Both the position numbers and the translations under genes were made by a program. A stretch of 64,000 nt of DNA from GCA-2684655 sp045105235 (GTDB taxonomy: Bacteria; Planctomycetota; UBA1135; UBA2386). Shown one piece after another: positions 58,147 to 64,000 of the stretch. Numbering within the stretch: position 1 is the first letter of the stretch; each line of letters starts with the position of its first letter. The notes below the pieces were generated by a model. The model saw nothing but the letters and a program-made list of their open reading frames with translations. It was not told where the DNA came from and made no database searches. The DNA is taken from contig JBGCDH010000016.1 in assembly GCA_045105235.1 (NCBI GenBank), positions 124,001 through 188,000 on the forward strand, in the 5' to 3' direction.

Positions 58147-59262
58147 TTGCCGTCGTTTTCCGACTTCTCGCTTCTGCCGTCCCTCAAAGCCAGTCTTGCC
58201 GAACAGGACCTGTCGACTCCAACGGACATCCAGGCGCGCGCAATTCCTGAGCTTCTCAAGCAGCGTTCGCTCGTGGGGGTCGCAGAGACCGGGAGCGGCA
58301 AGACGCTCGCCTATGTGCTGCCGATGCTGCACATCGTCAAAGAACTGGAGTGTGCCGAGGAGCCGATTGATGAACCCAGTCAGCCGCGCGGAGTTGTCTT
58401 GGTTCCGGGCCGGGAGCTGGGTGAGCAGGTCGGGCGAGTTTTCAAAGGCTTGACGCACGGCACGCGCGTCCGCGTTCGCTACGCGATTGGCGGCACAGAA
58501 AAGCAGGTCGCACGGCAAAACATCGGTAGCCAGTTTGAGGTTTTGGTCGCGACGCCCGGCCGCCTCGAAAAGCTGCTGAAGCAGCGACGCGTCAGCCTGC
58601 GCGACGTGCGCATGCTCGTGTTGGACGAGGCCGACCAGTTGCTCGACCGAGGCTTCCTGCCCATTGCCTCGAAGGTCGCGCGCTACTGCCCGGAGAAGAC
58701 CCAACTCGCGATGTTTTCCGCGACGATGCCCGAAACGCTGCGCGCCGTCATCAAGGACCTCTACGGCGAGAAGCCACTGCAGCTGGAGACGCGCGGTAGC
58801 CAGCGCACCGTGCCGACGCTGCGCACCGACAACCGCTATGTCGAGCACGGCCGTCGCAACGACGTGCTTCGCAAAGTACTGGGCGAGCGCTCGGAGACGG
58901 GCACGGTGCTGTTTGCGAACACGCGTGCCCAGTGTGGGACGGTCGCCGAGTGGCTCGATGAAGACGGCATTTCGTATGTGCGCTACATGGGCGAGATGGA
59001 CCGCGCCGAACGGCGGCGAAACCTTGCACGGTTCCGTGAGGGCGAGGTTTCGGTGCTGCTGACAACCGACCTCGGCGGCCGCGGCCTCGACATCGAGCGC
59101 ATCGATCGCGTCGTCAACGTGCACCTGCCGAAGGATGTCGACAACTACCTGCACCGCGTGGGGCGGACCGCACGTGCAGGGCGCAAGGGTGTTGTCGTCA
59201 ACCTGGTGACCGAGCGTGACAATCCGCTTCTTGCCAAGCTCAAGCGCCGAGAGCACAGGTAG
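58147..59262 (+). CDS. DEAD-box RNA helicase
   Basis: A 371-residue ATP-dependent RNA helicase. Motifs in order: Q motif region with TPTDIQARAIP, motif I AETGSGKT, Ia VPGREL, Ib TPGRL, II DEAD, III SAT, then the second RecA domain with LFANTRAQC, TTDLGGRGLDI and HRVGRTARAG (motif VI). All core motifs are intact, with PGREL in place of the usual PTREL. It is small and lacks long extensions. The open frame begins at 58015, but a TATCCT box at 58079-58084 lies inside it and homology begins at the TTG at 58147, so I prefer that start; it is uncertain. Its role is RNA unwinding in ribosome assembly or mRNA decay. Confidence 0.92.
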   Translation: MPSFSDFSLLPSLKASLAEQDLSTPTDIQARAIPELLKQRSLVGVAETGSGKTLAYVLPMLHIVKELECAEEPIDEPSQPRGVVLVPGRELGEQVGRVFKGLTHGTRVRVRYAIGGTEKQVARQNIGSQFEVLVATPGRLEKLLKQRRVSLRDVRMLVLDEADQLLDRGFLPIASKVARYCPEKTQLAMFSATMPETLRAVIKDLYGEKPLQLETRGSQRTVPTLRTDNRYVEHGRRNDVLRKVLGERSETGTVLFANTRAQCGTVAEWLDEDGISYVRYMGEMDRAERRRNLARFREGEVSVLLTTDLGGRGLDIERIDRVVNVHLPKDVDNYLHRVGRTARAGRKGVVVNLVTERDNPLLAKLKRREHR

Positions 59263-59280
59263 CCGGTGCGCGGCGGCGCA

Positions 59281-61617
59281 TCACTTGTCAACGCGGATCA
59301 TTTGGCCCTGCGTGACGCGTGCGATGCGGGTTTGATCCGCTGGCTCTTGCGAAGGGCGCTGGCGAAGCTGGAAGCGCCATTCTGCGGCGCGGACTGCGTT
59401 GAGCACGAGTTCCTCTTCTGCCGTGCTGTAGTTCCAGCTGCCTCGCCACGCTGAGGTTTTGGTGGGGCGCCACGACGCGTGCAGAAACCAATCGCCGGAC
59501 CAGCCGTTTGGCCTCGTGATGCAGACCGTGGCGCCGCGCGTGAGCGTGGCGCTCGCTGCTGCGACGCGGCCAGGGTATCCGTAGACTTGGCCACTCCACC
59601 CGGGCAGGCTGCCGGACGCGTTGCTTTCGTCGACGTTGAGTTGGATCGTGCCCGCCGGAACGCGGAGGCGGTAGCGGCCGCCGCCTAGCGAGGACACGGT
59701 TTGTGCACCTTTGTGCGCTCTGCCGCCGACGGCCTCACCTCGCCACGCGATGCGTAGGGGTTCGCTGTAGGGATTTCCGTCCTCGTATTGAACGTCCAGT
59801 TCGACGGTGCATGTCGGCAGCGGTTCGAGGCTCTCTCTCGGTGTGGTGCGTTCGGGGAGCACGACGCGGGCGCGGGCAACTCCCGACGCGCCCATGGAAT
59901 TCTCCAGTGCGTTGGCTCGCCATTTGGTCCGATTCGCTTCGTTGGTGCCGGCTTCGCCGTAGAAGAGCGCGCGGGTGATCGTGCGCCCGTCGAACGACGG
60001 CAGGAACGCTCCCGGTCCAAAGGCGAAGCTTGCCTGGCCGACGCCGCGGCCCACCCATTGGCCATAGTCGCGCGTCTCGCCATTCGCAAACGTCAGCTCG
60101 ACCCGAAAGGACGCGGACAGCACCTCGGGCTTCTGCTGTTTCGCGGGGGCGGCGATCGCTACCACGACGCCGAGGCGACGATTTGCTTTCCACGTTACGT
60201 CGTTGTCGTCGGAGCCGCAGTTTCCGGGCCCTTCGATCCTCCAGCCGGGATCGACACTGCGCACCGCGACGGCTTCTTGGAGCAAGCCAGAGAACACGAC
60301 GTTGCCGGTAGGGTCGGTGGTCGCCCGGTTCTGTTCGTACGAAGCCGATCGAGGCGTGCGCAGCAGGGTCCGCGTGCCGCGCATGAGAACCTGGCTCGGG
60401 CTGACGTGCGCAAGGCTCTTTGTTGCAGAGTGTGCCAGGAGCTGAAGGCCGGGAATGCCGCGCCCCGTCGCGGCATCGACAACTCGACCGCGCAGCGTGC
60501 GTCCGCGCTGGAGCACAACGCGAATGTCTCGGCTGCTGCGAGACAGTTCCTCGACGTGGCGACGGTAGCCGTTGGCAACAATCCGCAGCTCTAGCGTTTC
60601 GGGTGCTTCGGCTGCTTCTGGGCGGCGGAAGGCGATGGCGCCGTCCTGCTTTGTGTCGCGCACCTGCAGCGCCTCGCTTGCCTCATCGTCGGCGTCACTG
60701 GCTGCAAGCAGATAGCCGGTCGCATTGGCAATGGGCGTATCGGACTCGTCGACAACCACAACGCGCAGCGTTTCGGCAGGCGGTGCGAGTTCGATCGATA
60801 CGGGCGTCGTCGTTTGGGGCACTGCCGTTCGCTCTCCGGCGGGAATCTGGGAGTCCGCACGTTTGGGGCGCGCGGAAGCTGCTCGTTGCGTTGCGGCGAT
60901 GACGTGCGTGGCGTCTGACCGCCCCCGCGTCTCATCAGCGCGTTGCCCAAAGAGTGCCCATGCACCGCAGCCAAGGAGCGCGGCGCCGGCCGCCAGTGAG
61001 ATCCATTTTGTTTTCATCGCAATCCACGCGGGCAAGGGCCAATTCGATAGGTCGATGGAGGTTGATGCGTTCGCCGCGTCGCCTCCTCGGTTGGATCGTG
61101 AAAGCGGCAACAGCCAGGCGCCGCACGCTTCCCAGCTGCCGTGCTGTTGCTCGAGATCGTGCCGCAAGAGGGCGAGCCCGCGACGGACGCGTGCGCGCAC
61201 CGTGTCGATGGCATCGCCGTCGCGCTGAGCAATATCTCGGTTGCTTAGCCCTTCTAGGAAGCGCAGCAGGATGGTTCGGCGAAACGGTTCGGGGAGACGT
61301 CGGGCGGCAGCGGCCAGGTGCTCGGCGAGCTCCGCGCGGGCGGCGAGATCCGCCGATGCCGGCAAGCTGTCGGCGCTCGCAGCGTGGGCTTCGCGCCGTC
61401 TACGCCTCGTTTCGCTGCGGATGCGGCGAGCTGCCAGTCGCTTTGCAACGCCGGCGAGCCAAGAACGACGCTGCGTGCCGGCGGGCGGCGCGCCTTTCAG
61501 CGCTGCGAGCACGGTGTCCTGCACCAAGTCGTCGGCCGCATGCGGTTCGCGCAAGAGCGCGCGGGCGAGCTTGCTGAGCCACGTCAGGTCCGCTGGGTCG
61601 ATCTGGAAGCCATGCAT
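59281..61617 (-). CDS. ECF sigma factor fused to a membrane-anchored carboxypeptidase-like ectodomain
   Basis: A 778-residue protein that joins two kinds of module in one open frame. Residues about 10-75 are sigma region 2 (ADLTWLSKLARALLREPHAADDLVQDTVLAAL area) and about 100-158 are region 4 (LPEPFRRTILLRFLEGLSNRDIAQR). A transmembrane helix lies near 204-223 (KWISLAAGAALLGCGAWALF). The remaining 550 residues are outside and carry carboxypeptidase-regulatory-like folds (TLRGRVVDAATGRGIPGLQLLAHS) and beta-rich regions. The ATG at 61617 begins at the conserved part. A membrane-tethered sigma factor may be freed by proteolysis when the ectodomain is engaged. It is convergent with the helicase gene. 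Confidence 0.85.
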   Translation of the reverse strand: MHGFQIDPADLTWLSKLARALLREPHAADDLVQDTVLAALKGAPPAGTQRRSWLAGVAKRLAARRIRSETRRRRREAHAASADSLPASADLAARAELAEHLAAAARRLPEPFRRTILLRFLEGLSNRDIAQRDGDAIDTVRARVRRGLALLRHDLEQQHGSWEACGAWLLPLSRSNRGGDAANASTSIDLSNWPLPAWIAMKTKWISLAAGAALLGCGAWALFGQRADETRGRSDATHVIAATQRAASARPKRADSQIPAGERTAVPQTTTPVSIELAPPAETLRVVVVDESDTPIANATGYLLAASDADDEASEALQVRDTKQDGAIAFRRPEAAEAPETLELRIVANGYRRHVEELSRSSRDIRVVLQRGRTLRGRVVDAATGRGIPGLQLLAHSATKSLAHVSPSQVLMRGTRTLLRTPRSASYEQNRATTDPTGNVVFSGLLQEAVAVRSVDPGWRIEGPGNCGSDDNDVTWKANRRLGVVVAIAAPAKQQKPEVLSASFRVELTFANGETRDYGQWVGRGVGQASFAFGPGAFLPSFDGRTITRALFYGEAGTNEANRTKWRANALENSMGASGVARARVVLPERTTPRESLEPLPTCTVELDVQYEDGNPYSEPLRIAWRGEAVGGRAHKGAQTVSSLGGGRYRLRVPAGTIQLNVDESNASGSLPGWSGQVYGYPGRVAAASATLTRGATVCITRPNGWSGDWFLHASWRPTKTSAWRGSWNYSTAEEELVLNAVRAAEWRFQLRQRPSQEPADQTRIARVTQGQMIRVDK

Positions 61618-61728
61618 CACGTAGAAGGAGTTCCCGCGGGTGGGCAAAACGCGAACCGTAGTTGCGAAAAAGGCTGCGTGTTCGGCGCGCCGGGCTGCGG
61701 CGTGCGTCCGTGGCCTTTCGGGCGGGCG

Positions 61729-63678
61729 CTACGGCGCGCTGTCGCGTTCTTGGATCACAACAACCCAGCCGGTTTGATCGCGATCGAAGCGGCGTGGGCT
61801 GACCATCTCATAGGCCGCAAGCCAGGTGTCGGCATAGCGATCGCCGATGGCGTCATGGTAGTTGCGCAGCATGCCGGCACGCTCCGTTCGAAAGTGCTCG
61901 ACGTATTCGAGCGGCACATGTCCAGCCGTCGACTTGCCGCTGCGCACGAGTTCGGGGTGCTGGAGCACGAGACCCGGCGTTTTGGTCCAGTCCTCCCGCG
62001 TTTCGACCAGCACGGCCACTTGGTTGTCGTCCAGGCCGAGTTCTTTGAGGCAGCGAAACAGGCCATGACCGAGCTCGACCGTCATGCCGAGCACGCCGAT
62101 GACATCTGCGTCCTTGCCAGCGCGGATCGGGACGGTGAACGCGACCATCAAGTTGTGCGTCGCCTCGCTCTCGAAGACGGCGGACAGGTGCGGAGCCTCG
62201 ATTGGCAGGATGTTGGTGGTCGTCGCCGGTAGGTCCTTGCCGCGTCCGTTGAAGTAGTCGCGAAAGGCGTAGCTCTTGCCCACGGAGGCGCTGCTGTAGG
62301 GAGCACGCGCCCGCTGCACGCCCTGCCGATCCTGGACAAACCAGCTCACAGCGTCCGTCGTTGGCTGAAATTCGTCGAAGCGCGCCGCGACCCATTGCTG
62401 AAGCGCTTGGTCGCCGTTGGCCTCGGGCCGTTGGGCGTTGCGGAGCGCATCGCGTAGCTCGCTGCTCCGCGCCGCCGTATTCAACGCGCTCCAGCGAACG
62501 TCGATCTCGCTGCCCAGCGCGCGCGCGGCGAGTCGCGCCGATACCTGGATGCTCCGCTCCCGCAGGCTGCGCTCACGTTCGGCGGCGGCGCCGAGCTGGA
62601 TCGCGGCAAGAGTTGCGACGATTCCGATCAGGAGCGCGGCCGCGGTGCCCATGGATACCAGCACCTGATGGCGCCGGATCCAGCGCGCGAGCCCTCGCAG
62701 GACCGTGTCGGGCAGTGCTTCTACCGGTTCGTCGGCGAGCCAGCGTTCGACGTCTTCCAAGAACGCGTCGGCGGTTGGGTAGCGATCCCCAGGAGCTTTC
62801 GCCATCGCCTTGCCGCAGATGGCATCGAGCTGCGCGGGGACCTCCGGCGCAAGCGTGCGGGCGCGCGGCGAGTCGCAGGCAGCAATGCGGCGCAGCACGT
62901 CGACGACGTCATCGCCATCGTGAGGAGCGCGTCCGGTCAGCACTTCGAAGAGGATCGCGCCGAGTCCGTAGACATCCGTGCGTTCGTCGGGTCGGCCTCC
63001 GGCGGCTTGCTCTGGCGACATATAGGCAATGGTGCCCATGACCGAGCCCGCCGCTGTTTGTGAGAGTTCTGGCGGCGTCGGCGTCGGCTGTTTGCTGTCG
63101 CTGTCCGCGGCAGCATCCTGGATGCGCTTCGCCAAACCCCAGTCCAGCACGATCAACTCGCCGTGCGGGCCGAGCACGACGTTTTCCGGCTTCAGGTCGC
63201 GGTGGATGATGCCGCGTTCGTGGGCGTGCGAGATGGCGTTGCCGATGGCGCAGACGGCGCGCACCAGGCGAGCGCGTCGTCGTGACCAGGACCGCTTCCC
63301 GTTGGCCTTTTGGATCTCCTCGTGGATTGCGTCCGCAAGCGTGGGGCCGCGCACAAAACGCATTGTATAAAACGGTCGGCCATCGTGGCCGCGCTCGCCC
63401 ACGTCATAGACCGGCACGATGTTCGGATGTTCGAGCTGCCCCGTGATCTGCGCTTCGCTGACGAAGCGCGCTCGTGCATTCGGATCGAGGGACTGCTCCG
63501 AAAGCAGCTCCTTCAGCGCGATGTCACGCCCGATTGCTGGGTCCTGCGCTAGCCAGACACGGCCGAGCCCGCCCTCGCTGTGCATGCGGGACAGCTCGTA
63601 GCGATGCGTGTCCTCGGCGGCGCCGCCGGCGATGGCGTCTTTGGGGCGTGGGGTCGGGGCTGGATCGTCGGCTGGCAC
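61729..63678 (-). CDS. Transmembrane Ser/Thr protein kinase with Cache-like sensor
   Basis: A 649-residue Hanks-type kinase. Glycine loop MHSEGGLGRVWL, ATP-anchoring Lys56 in IALKELL, catalytic HRDLKPEN at 159-166, metal-binding DWG at 179-181 (instead of DFG) and SPEQ at 221-224 are all present. A transmembrane helix spans about 339-361 and a periplasmic region of about 280 residues follows with a dCache-like pattern (SWFVQDRQGVQRARAPYS, FRDYFNGRGKDLPATTTNI, AFTVPIRAGKD). The kinase would sense a small ligand outside and phosphorylate proteins inside; FHA-domain proteins such as the one at 3.4 kb are typical readers of such phosphorylation. Start at the GTG at 63678, with TATCTT 9 bases upstream. 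Confidence 0.92.
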   Translation of the reverse strand: MPADDPAPTPRPKDAIAGGAAEDTHRYELSRMHSEGGLGRVWLAQDPAIGRDIALKELLSEQSLDPNARARFVSEAQITGQLEHPNIVPVYDVGERGHDGRPFYTMRFVRGPTLADAIHEEIQKANGKRSWSRRRARLVRAVCAIGNAISHAHERGIIHRDLKPENVVLGPHGELIVLDWGLAKRIQDAAADSDSKQPTPTPPELSQTAAGSVMGTIAYMSPEQAAGGRPDERTDVYGLGAILFEVLTGRAPHDGDDVVDVLRRIAACDSPRARTLAPEVPAQLDAICGKAMAKAPGDRYPTADAFLEDVERWLADEPVEALPDTVLRGLARWIRRHQVLVSMGTAAALLIGIVATLAAIQLGAAAERERSLRERSIQVSARLAARALGSEIDVRWSALNTAARSSELRDALRNAQRPEANGDQALQQWVAARFDEFQPTTDAVSWFVQDRQGVQRARAPYSSASVGKSYAFRDYFNGRGKDLPATTTNILPIEAPHLSAVFESEATHNLMVAFTVPIRAGKDADVIGVLGMTVELGHGLFRCLKELGLDDNQVAVLVETREDWTKTPGLVLQHPELVRSGKSTAGHVPLEYVEHFRTERAGMLRNYHDAIGDRYADTWLAAYEMVSPRRFDRDQTGWVVVIQERDSAP

Positions 63679-63895
63679 GGCAGCGGCAAGATACCGCAGC
63701 GGCGGAGTCTCTCTAGCCCGTCACTGCAAGGTTGCTGGATTGGGCTGGCTTGCGCGACGAGGAGCGGGCCTGCTAGGCCCTTGCTGCTGGGGCAACCCAG
63801 CCGTCCTGGGCGATCGAGGTGGACGCGATCTCGGCGAATCTCAGGCCACGCAGTCGGCGAACGACCCTGCCGTCTCACCCACCCGACAACTGACG

Positions 63896-64000
63896 ATGCT
63901 GAATCCCCTTCGCCCCGCCGGGCGCGTCTTCGAGGCTGCGCGCGTATTTGCCTTGGCCCTCGCGCTGCTACCGGCTCCTGCCGTCGCTGCGGTCTCCGCC
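63896..64000 (+). CDS. Start of a secreted protein, cut by the window end
   Basis: The last 105 bases form an open frame of 35 residues starting at an ATG: MLNPLRPAGRVFEAARVF, then a hydrophobic Ala/Leu stretch (ALALALLPAPAVAAVSA) that looks like a signal peptide. The protein continues beyond the window, so its function cannot be seen. It is divergent from the Ser/Thr kinase gene with a gap of 217 bases that shows no other gene. Confidence 0.5.
   Translation, partial: MLNPLRPAGRVFEAARVFALALALLPAPAVAAVSA

Overview
The window looks like chromosomal DNA of a high-G+C member of the Planctomycetota. Markers of that phylum are a DUF1549/DUF1553 protein followed by a DUF1501 protein (19.9-24.1 kb), a Tat-exported Gfo/Idh/MocA oxidoreductase, several ECF sigma factors including an ECF-TIGR02999 type, a membrane-bound Ser/Thr kinase with a sensor domain, and many large secreted proteins with carboxypeptidase-regulatory-like or FG-GAP domains. 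Coding density is high. I see no rRNA, tRNA, IS element, prophage or CRISPR array. TGA is an ordinary stop here (it ends the genes at 6694, 11344, 12075, 14632, 22652 and 24130), which matters for the selenoprotein calls.

Layout. 0.1-5.9 kb: thioesterase, Gfo/Idh/MocA oxidoreductase, GAF protein, CutC, an FHA-transmembrane-serine protease and a MinD/ParA ATPase. 6.0-7.7 kb: an ECF sigma factor overlapping an anti-sigma-like/DUF3299 fusion. 7.86-9.08 kb: a two-part reading frame joined by an in-frame TGA, read here as a selenoprotein. 9.1-17.3 kb: sodium:solute symporter, ferredoxin-like protein, SAM methyltransferase, ATP-grasp enzyme, FG-GAP protein and leuS. 17.3-24.1 kb: a large secreted carboxypeptidase-regulatory-like protein and the DUF1549/1553-DUF1501 pair. 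24.6-26.6 kb: a selenium-flavoured group made of a SenB-like (TIGR04348-type) glycosyltransferase, a divergent lipoprotein methyltransferase and a SelW-like CxxU selenoprotein. 26.6-32.9 kb: DUF423 protein, beta-lactamase/esterase fusion, unknown secreted protein, AlkC and a DUF1801 protein. 32.9-38.8 kb: a TetR-controlled RND (MMPL) export operon with an outer-membrane lipoprotein-sorting-like protein and a DUF1302-like barrel. 38.9-42.2 kb: VIT/VWA protein, ECF sigma factor and a small protein, joined by 4-base overlaps. 42.4-55.1 kb: class-V PLP enzyme, membrane/TPR protein, secreted hydrolases, ECF sigma factor, DUF885 protein, lipoprotein RidA and DUF427. 55.5-64 kb: hybrid histidine kinase, DEAD-box helicase, an ECF sigma factor fused to a membrane-anchored ectodomain, and a Ser/Thr kinase.

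Main discovery. Two independent reading frames carry an in-frame TGA in a redox-type context (CTU at 8105-8107; CxxU at 26562-26564). Each TGA is followed by a predicted hairpin whose apical loop begins exactly 22 bases later, as expected for bacterial SECIS elements. The second lies about 1 kb from a SenB-like enzyme, so the 24.6-26.6 kb stretch may be a selenium-metabolism neighbourhood (selenoprotein plus selenosugar). The Sec machinery itself (selA, selB, selC, selD) is not in this window.

Expression signals. At least 13 genes have a TANNNT hexamer ending 6 or 7 bases before the chosen start codon, the usual signature of leaderless transcription. Others have a normal Shine-Dalgarno sequence. 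I used this regularity to choose starts. Several genes end in short tandem repeats that re-copy the stop codon.
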